Both the position numbers and the translations under genes were made by a program. The notes below the pieces were generated by a model. That model was not told where the DNA came from, did not search any database, and saw nothing but the letters and a program-made list of their open reading frames with translations. This document shows positions 25,331-34,333 of a stretch of 64,000 nt of DNA, one piece after another (within the stretch, counting starts at the first letter, position 1; the number at the start of each line of letters is the position of its first letter). The stretch is taken from NCBI GenBank assembly GCA_965206315.1, contig OZ242210.1, positions 2,356,001-2,420,000 on the forward strand. Direction: 5' to 3'. This DNA is from Bin16 sp965206315. GTDB lineage: Bacteria; Chloroflexota; Dehalococcoidia; Lucifugimonadales; Australimonadaceae.

Positions 25331-26029
25331 TCAGGCGAGCAGGCTGAGCAGTTGCGCCGGGGTTTCGGCTACGAAGTCAGGGGTGGCGCGGGAGATCTGC
25401 TCGGTGGGGTCGTCGAGTCCCCACGTTGCGAGGCAACTCCAGCAGCCGCCGTTCTTCGCGACCTCGACGTCCGACCAGCTGTCGCCCACCACGAGGGTCC
25501 GGTCCGGGGTTGCGCCCATGCGGGCCATCAGGCGTTCCAGCCCTTCGGGATGGGGCTTGTGGTGGGTGACGTCCTCGAAGCCGACGATATACGGAAAGTG
25601 GCCGCCGATGCCAAGTTGCTCTGCCTCGACCACCGCACCGGCGCGCCGACCCTCGACCAGGATATCGTGCGATTTCGAGGTGAGCATGCCCAAGGTCATG
25701 CCACGCTCTTGCAGAGCGTCGAGCATCTCGCGCACGCCATCGAAGAGGTAGACGAAGCCGGGCCCCTTGCTCCAGTAGTGACGGAGGTAGACGCCCATGA
25801 GGTCCAGATTCCAGCCCCGGGCGTTGCTTATCTCATCGAGGGCCGGACGGAACGGGGAACCGCGCATCGTCTCGACGAACTCCGTTGGGTCGTAAGGCAG
25901 CCCTACCTCTGCGAACGTCAAGCGCGCCGCCTCGACACGCGCGGGGAAGGTGTCCACCAACGTGTCGTCGTAGTCGAAGACGACGGCGTCGATGGGCCCT
26001 TCGAGGGCAGAGGAAGCGGGATCTCGCAT
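25331..26029 (-). CDS. HAD-family phosphatase
   Basis: Haloacid dehalogenase superfamily hydrolase, 232 residues, phosphoglycolate-phosphatase-like. Motif I VVFDYDDTLVDTF (nucleophile and acid/base Asp), motif II LTSK, motif III Lys region, and motif IV VVGDSWSDVEVAKNGG. It follows the dehydrogenase gene on the minus strand by three bases, so the two are likely co-translated. Converges with the aldolase gene. Confidence 0.9.
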   Translation of the reverse strand: MRDPASSALEGPIDAVVFDYDDTLVDTFPARVEAARLTFAEVGLPYDPTEFVETMRGSPFRPALDEISNARGWNLDLMGVYLRHYWSKGPGFVYLFDGVREMLDALQERGMTLGMLTSKSHDILVEGRRAGAVVEAEQLGIGGHFPYIVGFEDVTHHKPHPEGLERLMARMGATPDRTLVVGDSWSDVEVAKNGGCWSCLATWGLDDPTEQISRATPDFVAETPAQLLSLLA

Positions 26030-26032
26030 GGA

Positions 26033-27103
26033 TCAGGCGCGTTCCAGGGCGTTGACGATGGCGTCGCCGATGGCCTGGGTCGAGGCGGAGCCGCCGAGGT
26101 CCACGGGCATCGTTTCGCCGTCGCGCAGCACGCTCTCGACGGCGGCGTCGACGGCGTCCGCGGCCTCGGTCTCGCCGAGGTGGCGGAGCATCATCGCACC
26201 GGAGAAGACGGTCGCCATCGGGTTCGCGATGCCCTTGCCCGCGATGTCGGGAGCGCTGCCGTGCACCGGCTCGAACACGGAGGGGAACGCGCGCTCGGGG
26301 TTGATGTTGCCGCTCGGCGCGAGGCCCATGCTGCCCGTGATGATGGCCCCGATGTCGGTGAGCACGTCGCCGAACAGGTTGCTCGCGACGACCACGTCGA
26401 ACGACTGCGGCCGGCGGATGAAGTTCATGCACGCGGCGTCGACGAGCAGCGACTCGGTCTCGATGTCCGGGTACTCGGTCGCGACCTGGTCGAAGACCTC
26501 GTCCCAGAGCACCATGCCGTAGCCCTGGGCGTTCGACTTGGTGATCGAGGCGACGCGCCGCTGCTTGTTCCGCGAGCGCGCCAGCTCGAACGAGTAGCGC
26601 ACGACGCGCTCGATGCCGCGCCGCGTGAACACGGACGTCTGCACCGCGACCTCCTCCGGGAAGCCCTTGTACTGGAAGCCGCCCACGTTGGCGTACTCGC
26701 CCTCCGTGTTCTCCCGGATGACGATCATGTCGATGTCGCCGCTCTCCATTCCCCGCAGCGGCGACGTGACGCCGGGCAGCAGGATGCTGGGTCGCTGGCA
26801 GACGTACTGGTCGAAGCCGCGCCGCATCGGCAGCAGCAGGCCGTTCAGCGTGACGTGGTCCTGGATGTCCGGATGCCCCACCGCGCCGAAGAAGACGGCG
26901 TCGAACCCGCGCAGCGTGTCCAGCCCGTTCGCGTCCATCATCCTGCCGTGCTCGAAGTAGTAGTCGGAGCCCCACGGGAACTCGGTGTACGTGAACTCGA
27001 CCCCGAACCTGCGGTGCGCCGCGCTCAGCACCTTGATGCCTTCTTCGATGACCTCCGGCCCGATGCCATCTCCGCGGATGACCGCTATCTCGTGCTTTCC
27101 CAT
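26033..27103 (-). CDS. Isopropylmalate/isocitrate dehydrogenase-family enzyme, tartrate or malate type
   Basis: NAD-dependent beta-hydroxyacid oxidative decarboxylase, 356 residues. Motifs: VIRGDGIGPEV, RENTEGEYANVGG, ITKSNAQGYG with the catalytic Lys, SNLFGDVLTDIGA with the metal Asp, and EPVHGSAPDIAGKG. The RGMESGDIDMIVIRENTEG spacing resembles tartrate dehydrogenase/decarboxylase and D-malate dehydrogenase rather than LeuB, but the substrate is uncertain. I start at ATG 27103 (MGKHEIAVIRGDG); the upstream extension is not conserved-looking. Divergent from the ECF sigma gene. Confidence 0.85.
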   Translation of the reverse strand: MGKHEIAVIRGDGIGPEVIEEGIKVLSAAHRRFGVEFTYTEFPWGSDYYFEHGRMMDANGLDTLRGFDAVFFGAVGHPDIQDHVTLNGLLLPMRRGFDQYVCQRPSILLPGVTSPLRGMESGDIDMIVIRENTEGEYANVGGFQYKGFPEEVAVQTSVFTRRGIERVVRYSFELARSRNKQRRVASITKSNAQGYGMVLWDEVFDQVATEYPDIETESLLVDAACMNFIRRPQSFDVVVASNLFGDVLTDIGAIITGSMGLAPSGNINPERAFPSVFEPVHGSAPDIAGKGIANPMATVFSGAMMLRHLGETEAADAVDAAVESVLRDGETMPVDLGGSASTQAIGDAIVNALERA

Positions 27104-27255
27104 GCGTGCGCCTGCCTCCGTTCGTGTGGGGTGGTGGGGATTCTCCCACGCTCCCGCCGTCCACGCTACAATTGCGACGGGGGTGAGGGTAAGAGCCATG
27201 AATCCGAAACTTCCCGTGCGTCGTAGTACCTCACGTAGAGAAAGAGTGCCGCGCT

Positions 27256-27858
27256 ATGGCGAGCGGTGAGAACGTGTCCCTCACTCTGACTGCCCAACCG
27301 GACGCCGTTCTGGCTTCTCGTGTTGCGGCCGGAGACGCGGGCTCGCTCGAAGAGCTCTACAACCGCTACGGCGTGCAGGTGTTCAGCATGGCGTACGGGA
27401 TACTCAGGGACTACGCACTTGCCGAGGACCTCGCTCAGGAGGTCTTCATGGCCCTCTGGACGCGGGCAGGGCGGTTCGACGCAGCGAAGGGCGTCTTCCG
27501 GCACTGGTTCCTGCACCTGGCGCACAATCGCGTGATCGACGAGGTGCGCCGCAGGCGCCGCGCCACGTTGATGGACGCGGACAGGGCGCCGGAAGATGCG
27601 ACGCTCGGACTCGTGTCCAACGGCGACACCGCCGACGAGGCGATCACCGCCGTGCTGGTCGGCGAGGCGCGCGAGGCCCTGCGCGCACTGCCGGAGGAGC
27701 AGCGGGTCGTCATCGTGATGGCGTACCTGGAAGGCGCGACACAACAGGAGATAGCGCAGCGCACGGGGACCCCCCTCGGGACCGTCAAGACGCGGCTGCG
27801 CTTGGGACTGGGCAAGTTGAGGCAGACGATGAATGCACCCGCACCGGAGGGAGCGTGA
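27256..27858 (+). CDS. ECF sigma factor
   Basis: Sigma-70 of the extracytoplasmic function group, 200 residues. Region 2 reads LYNRYGVQVFSMAYGILRDYALAEDLAQEVFMALW, and region 4 is EEQRVVIVMAYLEGATQQEIAQRTGTPLGTVKTRLRLGLGKL. Followed immediately (TGATG overlap) by an anti-sigma gene, so the pair forms an envelope- or redox-sensing switch. TACAAT at 27167-27172 may be a -10 box. Confidence 0.93.
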   Translation: MASGENVSLTLTAQPDAVLASRVAAGDAGSLEELYNRYGVQVFSMAYGILRDYALAEDLAQEVFMALWTRAGRFDAAKGVFRHWFLHLAHNRVIDEVRRRRRATLMDADRAPEDATLGLVSNGDTADEAITAVLVGEAREALRALPEEQRVVIVMAYLEGATQQEIAQRTGTPLGTVKTRLRLGLGKLRQTMNAPAPEGA

Positions 27859-28709
27859 TGGCCGACGAGCCGGTGGGCCAGCCCGGCGACGAGATAGCAG
27901 ACCTGCTGCCGGCCTACGCCCTCGGGGCGCTGGACGCGGCGGACGCGCTGGTCGTCGAACGCGCCCTCGATCGCGAGCCACGCTACCGGGAGCTGCTCGA
28001 GCAGCACCTCGCGAGTGTTACCGCGCTCGCGGGCTCGCACACGTTCGCCGTTCCGAGCGCCGAGGTGCGCGAGCGGATCATGGGCCGCGTGCGCGCTTTC
28101 GAGGCCGCGCCGGTCGTGCGTCCCGCGCCGCGCGTGCCGTTCGCGCTGCTCGGCGTCGCCGCCGCGCTCGCCATGGCCGTCATAGGGCTGGGCGCCTTCT
28201 CCACCGTGCAGCAGCAGCGCGTGGTGCAGTTGGAAGGCGAGGTGGAAGTGATGACGGCAGAGGCGGAGGGCGTCCGCGACAACCTCATGGGCCTCACCGA
28301 TCACGTCGCGGACAGCGTGGCCATGACAGCGCTCACGCCCGCGCAGCCTGTCGAGCAGACCGAGGAGGCGCCGGAGGAGCGGGAGGTCCGCTATGGCGCT
28401 AGGCACGCCCGGGGCATCCTCATCACCCGGCCGGACGGCCAGAGCATGCTCGTCGTGAGAGGCCTCCGTGCGCTGGAGCCCGGCTTCATCTACCGGGCGT
28501 GGTGGTGGGACGAGGAGCACCAGACCAAGAGCGCGGCGGTGTTCACGGTGGCGGAGGACGGCTACGCGTGGGTGCACCTGGGGTACGCGGGCGGCATGAG
28601 CAGGCTCGGCGTCAGCGTCGAATCGGAGATGGGCGCGGTCAAACCCGGCCCGCAGATCGTGCTGCACGGCCACGTCCACCTGGTGGAGGGCGGAGGGCCT
28701 GCGCAGTAG
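27858..28709 (+). CDS. RskA-like anti-sigma factor
   Basis: Membrane-anchored anti-sigma, 283 residues. N-terminal domain EIADLLPAYALGALDAADA is the anti-sigma fold; one membrane helix (VPFALLGVAAALAMAVIGLGAF, about residues 93-115) is followed by a coiled coil and an extracytoplasmic RskA domain (GFIYRAWWWDEEHQTKSAAVFTV). No zinc HxxxCxxC motif, so regulation by proteolysis rather than zinc-thiol chemistry is more likely. One-base overlap with the sigma gene. Confidence 0.88.
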   Translation: MADEPVGQPGDEIADLLPAYALGALDAADALVVERALDREPRYRELLEQHLASVTALAGSHTFAVPSAEVRERIMGRVRAFEAAPVVRPAPRVPFALLGVAAALAMAVIGLGAFSTVQQQRVVQLEGEVEVMTAEAEGVRDNLMGLTDHVADSVAMTALTPAQPVEQTEEAPEEREVRYGARHARGILITRPDGQSMLVVRGLRALEPGFIYRAWWWDEEHQTKSAAVFTVAEDGYAWVHLGYAGGMSRLGVSVESEMGAVKPGPQIVLHGHVHLVEGGGPAQ

Positions 28710-28711
28710 TG

Positions 28712-30142
28712 CTACGTGAACTCCGGCGGGCGGTGCTCCGCCCACGGATGCGCCGCCTCGAACGCGGCGGACGCCCGCAGCAGCGTCGATTCCTCGCCCA
28801 TGCGTCCCACGAGCATCAGCCCCACGGGCAGGCCCTCGGCGGTGAAGCCGCACGGGATGCTGGCCGCGGGCCTTCCCGTAAGGTTTGCATGCAGGCAGAA
28901 CGGCGTGAAGCCCCACGAGGGATGTACGTCCCGCCCCCCGATCGTCTTCGGGTTGCGCTCGACCGGGAACGCGGGGACGGCCATCGTCGGCAGGGCGAGG
29001 ACGTCGTAACGCTCGAACAGTTCGTCGAACCAGTGGCGGTGCCACTCGCGCATGTGCAGCGCCTCGGCGTAGCGCGACGCGGGCCACGCCTTCGCGTCGG
29101 TGAGCCACTTCAGCAGCATCGACGGCAGGAAGTCGCCCTGGCCGCCCTCGATGGCCGGGCCGAGCGTGATGCAGAGGTCCGTGAGCATGAACGTCACGAA
29201 CGCCCATATCGCGTCGTCCGTCGTGACTGCGGGCATGTCTTCCTCGACGCTCGCGCCCAGCTCCGCGAACGCCTCCGCGCCCGCCTGCGCGAGCCCCAGC
29301 ACCTGCGGGTCGGTCGGCTGATCGTCCATCGCGCCGCCCCACGCGATGCGCAGGCCGTCCAGGGACGGCGCTTCGATCGCCGCGAGGTAGTCGCCCTGAG
29401 CCTGCCCCAGCGAGCGCGGGTCGCGGGAGTCCGGCCCGGCGAGGATGTCCAGGAGCAGGGCGGAGTCGCGCACGTTCGTGGACATCGGGCCGTTCTGCGA
29501 CAGTCCTCCCCACGTAGCGTTCGCGGTGTAGTCGCCTGGCACCCGTCCCGCGCCGGGCTTGATGCCGTAGACGCCGCAGAAGCTCGCGGGGATTCGGATA
29601 GAGCCGCCGGCGTCACCGCCGTTGCAGAGCGGCACGAGCCGCGCTGCGAGCGCGGCGCCCGAGCCGCCGCTCGACCCCCCGGACGTGCGTGTGGTGTCCC
29701 ACGGGTTGAAGCACGGCCCCGCGATGGTGCTCTCGGTCGTGCCCTTCCAGCCGAAGTCCGGCGTGTTCGTCTTGCCGACGATGATGGCGCCGCTCGCGCG
29801 GATGCGCTCGGTGACGATGTCGTCCTTCTCCGGGACGTTGTCGCCGAACAGCAGCGAGCCGAAGGTGGTGCGGATGCCCTTGGTGGCGTTGAGGTCCTTG
29901 ACGCCGAAGGGGACGCCGTGCAGCGGCCCCAGCTCCTCGCCCGCGATGACTGCCGCCTCCGCGCGGTGCGCCTCCGCCATCGCCTGCTCCGGCACGGTGG
30001 TGATGAACGCGCGCAGCTCGCCGTCGTACCTCGCGATGCGCTCCAGGAAGTGCGCCGTCACCTCGACCGGCGAGACCTGCCGCTCGCGGATGAGCGCGGC
30101 CAGTTCTGAGGCCGTGAACTCGGTGAGGTCGGTGCGTGCCAT
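28712..30142 (-). CDS. Amidase, amidase-signature family
   Basis: Hydrolyses C-N amide bonds through a Ser-cisSer-Lys triad. Lys is in FGVKDLNATKG, the glycine-rich core is TSGGSSGGSGAALA, and the nucleophile segment is GGDAGGSIRIPASFCG. 476 residues. GatA is a relative but no GatB/C genes are here, so a catabolic amidase is more likely. ATG 30142 is followed by the expected N-terminus (LTEFTASELAALIRERQVSPVE). Five bases after the FAD oxidase gene, so an operon. Confidence 0.92.
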   Translation of the reverse strand: MARTDLTEFTASELAALIRERQVSPVEVTAHFLERIARYDGELRAFITTVPEQAMAEAHRAEAAVIAGEELGPLHGVPFGVKDLNATKGIRTTFGSLLFGDNVPEKDDIVTERIRASGAIIVGKTNTPDFGWKGTTESTIAGPCFNPWDTTRTSGGSSGGSGAALAARLVPLCNGGDAGGSIRIPASFCGVYGIKPGAGRVPGDYTANATWGGLSQNGPMSTNVRDSALLLDILAGPDSRDPRSLGQAQGDYLAAIEAPSLDGLRIAWGGAMDDQPTDPQVLGLAQAGAEAFAELGASVEEDMPAVTTDDAIWAFVTFMLTDLCITLGPAIEGGQGDFLPSMLLKWLTDAKAWPASRYAEALHMREWHRHWFDELFERYDVLALPTMAVPAFPVERNPKTIGGRDVHPSWGFTPFCLHANLTGRPAASIPCGFTAEGLPVGLMLVGRMGEESTLLRASAAFEAAHPWAEHRPPEFT

Positions 30143-30147
30143 GTGGG

Positions 30148-31281
30148 CTACGACGCCTCCGCGAAACGCGCGGGGGAGAACGGCGAGATGTCGATGTCGC
30201 TCCTGCCGTTCGCTATCTGCTGCGCCATCGCCTTGCCCGAGATGATCGCGAGCGTGATGCCCTTGTAGCCGTGGCCGGTCGACAGGTAGAGCGAGTCCGT
30301 CCCCGGCACGGCGCCGAGAAGGGGCATCTGGTCCGGCGAGTAGGGGCGCAGGCACGCCGTGAGGTCGCGTATCGGCGCGTCGAGCACGTTCGGCGCGATG
30401 CGTATCACCGCTTCGAGGATGCTGTTCTGCGCCTCCATCGTGGGGTAGGGGTCGAACCCTGCTAGCTCCTCCGTCGTTCCCACGAGCAGGTCTCCGCCCG
30501 CCTTCGGGAGCACGTAGCCGGTCTCGTGGAAGATGGAGTGCGTCGGCATCGGGACGCCGTCCGGCGGGGCGAGGTGCACGATCTGCCCGCGCAGCGGGAC
30601 CACCGGCACCTCCATGCCGAGCCACTCCGAGGTGTGCTGCGACCACGGCCCGTTCGCTACGAGCACCGCGCCCGCCTCGATGCGCTCGCCTGACGCGAGC
30701 GTTACGCCGCACGCCCGCCCGCCGTCGCGCAGCACGCCGTTCACCTCGGCGGTGCGTATCGACACGCCGCGCTTCTCGCACGCCTGCGCAAGCGCGATGG
30801 CGAACGGGTACGCCTCCAGCTGCTTCTCGACGGTGTATGCCGCGCCGAGCGCTTCCTCGGTGAGCCATGTGCCGAGCGAGCGCACCTGCGTCTCGTCGAG
30901 CCACTCGACGTCGATGCCGATCTCGCGCTGCCAGCCCATCTGCGCCTGCAGGTCGCGTGCCTCCTCCTCGTCGAGCGCGGGCCGCAGGATGGGGATGTCC
31001 GAGAAGAGGTAGTCGACGCCGGACTCGGCGACGAGCGTCTCCGCGATCTCTGTGTGCATCCGGATTGCGTCCAGCAGGAAGCGTGTGTACTCGATGGAGT
31101 AGCGGTGCCTGCCGACCGCGCCCAACTCGCCCGCCGCGCCGCCGGACGCGCCGCTCGCGACCGCGTCGCGCTCGACGATGACGGAGCGTATGCCGTGCTC
31201 CGCCGCGAGGAACCAGGCGGTGGAGCAGCCCATGACTCCGCCGCCCACGACAACGACGTCGGCAGTCCCGTTCGTGGTCAT
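30148..31281 (-). CDS. FAD-dependent amine/glycine oxidase-like (DAO family)
   Basis: FAD-binding oxidoreductase, 377 residues. Rossmann motif VVVVGGGVMGCSTAWFLA at the N-terminus, VIVERDAVASGASGG next, and the C-terminal GHGYKGITLA that contacts flavin. Similar to glycine, sarcosine or other D-amino acid oxidases; the substrate is not predictable. Overlaps the upstream dUTPase-like gene by four bases (ATGA), so the minus-strand genes dut-like, oxidase and amidase are one operon. Confidence 0.9.
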   Translation of the reverse strand: MTTNGTADVVVVGGGVMGCSTAWFLAAEHGIRSVIVERDAVASGASGGAAGELGAVGRHRYSIEYTRFLLDAIRMHTEIAETLVAESGVDYLFSDIPILRPALDEEEARDLQAQMGWQREIGIDVEWLDETQVRSLGTWLTEEALGAAYTVEKQLEAYPFAIALAQACEKRGVSIRTAEVNGVLRDGGRACGVTLASGERIEAGAVLVANGPWSQHTSEWLGMEVPVVPLRGQIVHLAPPDGVPMPTHSIFHETGYVLPKAGGDLLVGTTEELAGFDPYPTMEAQNSILEAVIRIAPNVLDAPIRDLTACLRPYSPDQMPLLGAVPGTDSLYLSTGHGYKGITLAIISGKAMAQQIANGRSDIDISPFSPARFAEAS

Positions 31282-31796
31282 GGGGCCACCGCCTCGCCCT
31301 GGTAGATGCCGGCGTACGGCGTCTCGGTGGCGTCGTCGAGCGTGAAGAAGACCATCTGCACGATGCGGGCGTTGCGGGCGAGCGTGAGGCCGTGCGGGTT
31401 GTAGACGGCCACCTGTATCTGCGACCTGCCGGTGTAGCCGGCGTCCCAGACGGCGTTGTGCGCCGCGGCGCCGTTCCGGAGCAGCGTGGAGCGCGGCTTG
31501 GCGAGGGCCATGACGTGGCGGGGCAGGGCGACGGTCTCGTTCAGCCGCACCGCGTAGACACCCGGCTCCAGGTGCACCCAGCCGTGAGCATCGAACCCCA
31601 ACTCCTGCGTCTCAGCGAGTACGCGGTCGCTGTTGCTGACGCCGATGCGGCCCGCGCCGGTGAACGCGGCGATGGACTCCAGCGTCATGTCGAAGCCGTT
31701 GGCCTGTAGTTGCTCGTCGATGTCCAGGAACCCGGCGATGAGCGGCGGGGTGTCTGAAAGCATGGCGCGTATCTGTTGCGATGAGAGGACGCCCAT
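31278..31796 (-). CDS. dUTPase/dCTP deaminase-fold protein
   Basis: 172 residues of the trimeric dUTPase fold. Motif KPRSTLLRNGAAAHNAVWDAGYTGRS contains the Ser/Arg and Asp positions, and IVQMVFF ends the beta core. The DAGYTG segment is more dUTPase-like than deaminase-like, but the N-terminal half resembles Dcd. Start at ATG 31796 (MGVLSSQQIRAML). Gene order with a catabolic operon is odd for a nucleotide-pool enzyme. Confidence 0.78.
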   Translation of the reverse strand: MGVLSSQQIRAMLSDTPPLIAGFLDIDEQLQANGFDMTLESIAAFTGAGRIGVSNSDRVLAETQELGFDAHGWVHLEPGVYAVRLNETVALPRHVMALAKPRSTLLRNGAAAHNAVWDAGYTGRSQIQVAVYNPHGLTLARNARIVQMVFFTLDDATETPYAGIYQGEAVAP

Positions 31797-31869
31797 GGGC
31801 GCGTGTCGACCTCGGCGGACGGGATGGTGAGCCAGACTATAGCAGCGCGGGGCAGGGCCGCCAAAGCGG

Positions 31870-32268
31870 TTACTCGGAGGCATCCAGGCGGTTCAACGGG
31901 CCTGGCCATTCGAGGAGGCGGCGGTCGGCGGTCAGGAGTTGATGGCCTTCGAGCGCCGTGGCAACGATGAGACGGTCTGCAGGGTCGCCGTGCAGGTCCG
32001 AAAGCAGACCGGCGCGGACCGCGATGCCGCCGTCTACGGGGATCTCATGCAGTCCCCGGCTGAGCATGTCGCGCCGCCAGGCGGCAACATCAAACAAGAC
32101 GTGGAGCTGTCTCTTCTGGACGCGCATGGCTATCTCCCAGAAGGAGATGGGAGAGACCGCTGCGTCGTTCTCTTCGAACGCCTGCTCGGTCACTTGGCGG
32201 GCGCGTGGGCCCAATCTGCGGTCGCCCTCTTGTTGCCAGAGGAGGACATGTGTATCGAGGAAGATCAA
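31870..32268 (-). CDS. PIN-domain toxin (VapC-like)
   Basis: Ribonuclease toxin of a type II TA module, 132 residues. Acidic active site: IFLDTHVLLW (Asp), SPISFWEIAM (Glu) and HGDPADRLIVATAL (two Asp). The best start is the TTG at 32268, overlapping the stop of the antitoxin (TTTTGA), which gives MIFLDTHVLLW. A longer frame from 32304 adds a basic tail read out of frame from the antitoxin gene. Confidence 0.87.
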   Translation of the reverse strand: MIFLDTHVLLWQQEGDRRLGPRARQVTEQAFEENDAAVSPISFWEIAMRVQKRQLHVLFDVAAWRRDMLSRGLHEIPVDGGIAVRAGLLSDLHGDPADRLIVATALEGHQLLTADRRLLEWPGPLNRLDASE

Positions 32269-32546
32269 AAGAGGTCGTCGTCGCTGCCGTCTTTTTCGAA
32301 CCATTCCGCCGGCATCGGTTCGACGATGTCGGCATAGGTCTTGATCAGGCCCCGCATCTCGCCGAAGACCAGTTTCCGTTTCTCACGGTAGGGAATAATC
32401 CGGGAGACAGGGCGCCCGTTCTTGGTGATAACTATCTCCTGGCCGCTCTCCGCGACTTCGTCCATCAGTTTGAGGCACTTCGCCTTGAACTCCGACGCCT
32501 TGATGGTGCGGACGCCGCCGAGCGTTGTCTCGTCGCTTGCAGTCAT
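32265..32546 (-). CDS. Phd/YefM-family antitoxin
   Basis: 93 residues. N-terminal domain VRTIKASEFKAKCLKLMDEVAESGQEIVITKNGRPVSRIIP is the Phd/YefM DNA-binding fold; the acidic tail (WFEKDGSDDDLF) should wrap the toxin. GGAGGAATCCC precedes the ATG. Overlaps the PIN gene by four bases. Confidence 0.9.
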   Translation of the reverse strand: MTASDETTLGGVRTIKASEFKAKCLKLMDEVAESGQEIVITKNGRPVSRIIPYREKRKLVFGEMRGLIKTYADIVEPMPAEWFEKDGSDDDLF

Positions 32547-32577
32547 GGGATTCCTCCTCGATGCCCGCCATTAGCGT

Positions 32578-32601
32578 ACCATAGTCAATGACCATGGTCA
32601 T
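32578..32601. promoter_or_regulatory. Likely operator of the Phd/PIN module
   Basis: ATGACCATGGTCAT at 32588-32601 is a perfect 14-base palindrome, and ACCATAGTCA at 32578-32587 is a near copy in tandem. They lie about 30-55 bases upstream of the antitoxin start, where Phd-type proteins bind. Confidence 0.55.
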
Positions 32602-32708
32602 CTTCACGCGGCTTCCGTCGTTCAGTTCTCCCCACGCCGCAGACTATAATGACCCGACCCCGCCTCTGGCCCCGCCGCGCGCGGTGAGCCAGGACCCCAG
32701 GAGCCAGT

Positions 32709-33641
32709 GTGGACTTCGACATCACGTTTCGCGGCCTCGTCCTCTTCGGCCTGGAGATACGTTATTACTCCCTGGCGATCCTCGCGGGGCTGCTCGCGGG
32801 CATCGTGCTGGCGCAGCGCGAGGCGAAGCGCCTCGGCGAGAATCCGGACCACGTGCTGAACATCGCGGTGCTCGGCGTCGTGTTCGGCCTCATCGGTGCC
32901 CGGCTCTACCACGTCATAGACCTGTGGAGCTTCTACTCCGAGAACCCCGGGCAGATATTCGTGTTGCGCGCCGGGGGCATCGGCATCTTCGGCGCCATAG
33001 CGGGCGCGGCGTTCGCGCTCGCGCTCTACGTCTGGTGGGTCAACCGCCGGGCCCGAGCAGGACGGGGACAGCGCATCCGCGCGCTCCGCTGGTTCGACAT
33101 CGGAGCGCCCGCTTTTCTGTTAGGGCAGGCCGTCGGAAGATGGGGCAACTTCTTCAACAAGGAACTGTACGGGCCGGAGACGAGCCTCCCCTGGGGCATC
33201 CCCGTGGGGCCGGAGCACCACTTCCCGTGGGACTCGGGCGCGGCGGCGTATTTCCACCCGCTCTTCCTCTACGAATCGCTGCTCAGCTTTCTCGGCGTCA
33301 TCGCGCTGCTGTGGGTCGGCCGCCGCTTTGGCAACAGCCTGCGGCAGGGAGACCTGCTCTTCCTCTACTTCATCTGGTATGCGCTGGAGCGCTCCGCGCT
33401 GGAGTTCATGCGCATCGACAATTGGAAGGTGGGCGACGTGCCGGTCGCGCACCTCGTCTCCGCCGCGATGATCGTCATCGCGCTCCTGGCGCTCTTCCTC
33501 TGGCGCAGACCGCCGTACCTCGCTTCGGGAAGGGACGACGCCCGGCGGGCCGACAGCAGGCCGGTGGAGCAACCGGCCGCCCGCTCGCGGTCAGCGGAGC
33601 GGCGGGCGCGCCGCCGGACGCAGGGGTCGGACTCGGAGTAG
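32709..33641 (+). CDS. lgt: Prolipoprotein diacylglyceryl transferase
   Basis: Inner-membrane enzyme that attaches diacylglycerol to the lipobox Cys of prolipoproteins such as the binding protein at 12.2 kb and the lipoproteins at 40 and 44 kb. 310 residues, about seven membrane helices, with the signature GQAVGRWGNFFNKELYG near residue 140 and YSLAILAGLLAG at the start. GTG start at 32709. A hydrophilic, Arg-rich tail of about 50 residues follows the last helix. Confidence 0.95.
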   Translation: MDFDITFRGLVLFGLEIRYYSLAILAGLLAGIVLAQREAKRLGENPDHVLNIAVLGVVFGLIGARLYHVIDLWSFYSENPGQIFVLRAGGIGIFGAIAGAAFALALYVWWVNRRARAGRGQRIRALRWFDIGAPAFLLGQAVGRWGNFFNKELYGPETSLPWGIPVGPEHHFPWDSGAAAYFHPLFLYESLLSFLGVIALLWVGRRFGNSLRQGDLLFLYFIWYALERSALEFMRIDNWKVGDVPVAHLVSAAMIVIALLALFLWRRPPYLASGRDDARRADSRPVEQPAARSRSAERRARRRTQGSDSE

Positions 33642-33767
33642 TCGTCCCGAACGGCGTGCCGAGCCCGATAGACGAGGATGTCCTCTTGCCGGACAATAAG
33701 AGCGACAGTTCCACTGCATGAGCCGGATGGCAGGTGAAGAGTTGGCGCCCGAAGGCGAGGTGAGCAT

Positions 33768-34007
33768 ATGACGGACTGGAGCAAGTGCCCGGCGGTCGAG
33801 AGTGTGCCCGGCAAGGTAAGCGGCAACTGGGTGTTCACCGGCACTCGTCTGCCGGTTTACGCCCTGTTCGAGAACCTTGCGGCTGGTGCGACGGTCCATG
33901 ACTTCGTCGAATGGTTTGATGGCGCGAAAGAGTCCGAGGTGAAGGCGGTGTTGGAGCACGTGGCGCAGGAACTCCGAGCCAGGGCCGCCCATGCGAATCC
34001 TGTTTGA
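33768..34007 (+). CDS. DUF433 antitoxin-like protein
   Basis: 79 residues with the DUF433 pattern GNWVFTGTRLPVYALFENLAAGATVHDFVEWF, a helix-turn-helix-like fold that usually pairs with a PIN-like DUF5615 protein. That partner follows, overlapping by 17 bases. GAGGTGAG lies upstream of the ATG. Confidence 0.87.
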   Translation: MTDWSKCPAVESVPGKVSGNWVFTGTRLPVYALFENLAAGATVHDFVEWFDGAKESEVKAVLEHVAQELRARAAHANPV

Positions 34008-34326
34008 CAACGGGACGCCCCGGCAGCTGCGCCTCCAGCTCTTCGGGCACGATGTCGATCTGGCCTCCGAACGTGGCTGGGAGACCTTGGGCAATGGGAC
34101 CTTGCTGGATCGTGCTGAAGAGGCGGGCTATCAGATTCTCCTGACCACTGACCAGGGCATCAGATACCAGGAGAACATGTTGGGCAGACGAATGGCCGTG
34201 CTCGTCCTCATGAACACGGCGTGGCCTCGCATAGCCCGGCGAACGGAATCTATCCGCAATGCCATCGATGGGATACGGCCTGGGGAAGTGTTGGAAGTTC
34301 CTATCCCGATGAGGGATGAAGCATAG
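33991..34326 (+). CDS. DUF5615 PIN-like toxin
   Basis: 111 residues starting MRILFDNGTP; the first Asp, plus LLTTDQGIRYQENM later, give the acidic residues of a Mut7-C/PIN-like nuclease. Partner of the DUF433 gene it overlaps. Convergent with pgl. Confidence 0.87.
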   Translation: MRILFDNGTPRQLRLQLFGHDVDLASERGWETLGNGTLLDRAEEAGYQILLTTDQGIRYQENMLGRRMAVLVLMNTAWPRIARRTESIRNAIDGIRPGEVLEVPIPMRDEA

Positions 34327-34333
34327 CGCGGCC

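Noticed and set aside
25034..27226. 730-codon plus-strand frame
   Set aside because: Shadow of the aldolase, HAD and dehydrogenase genes.
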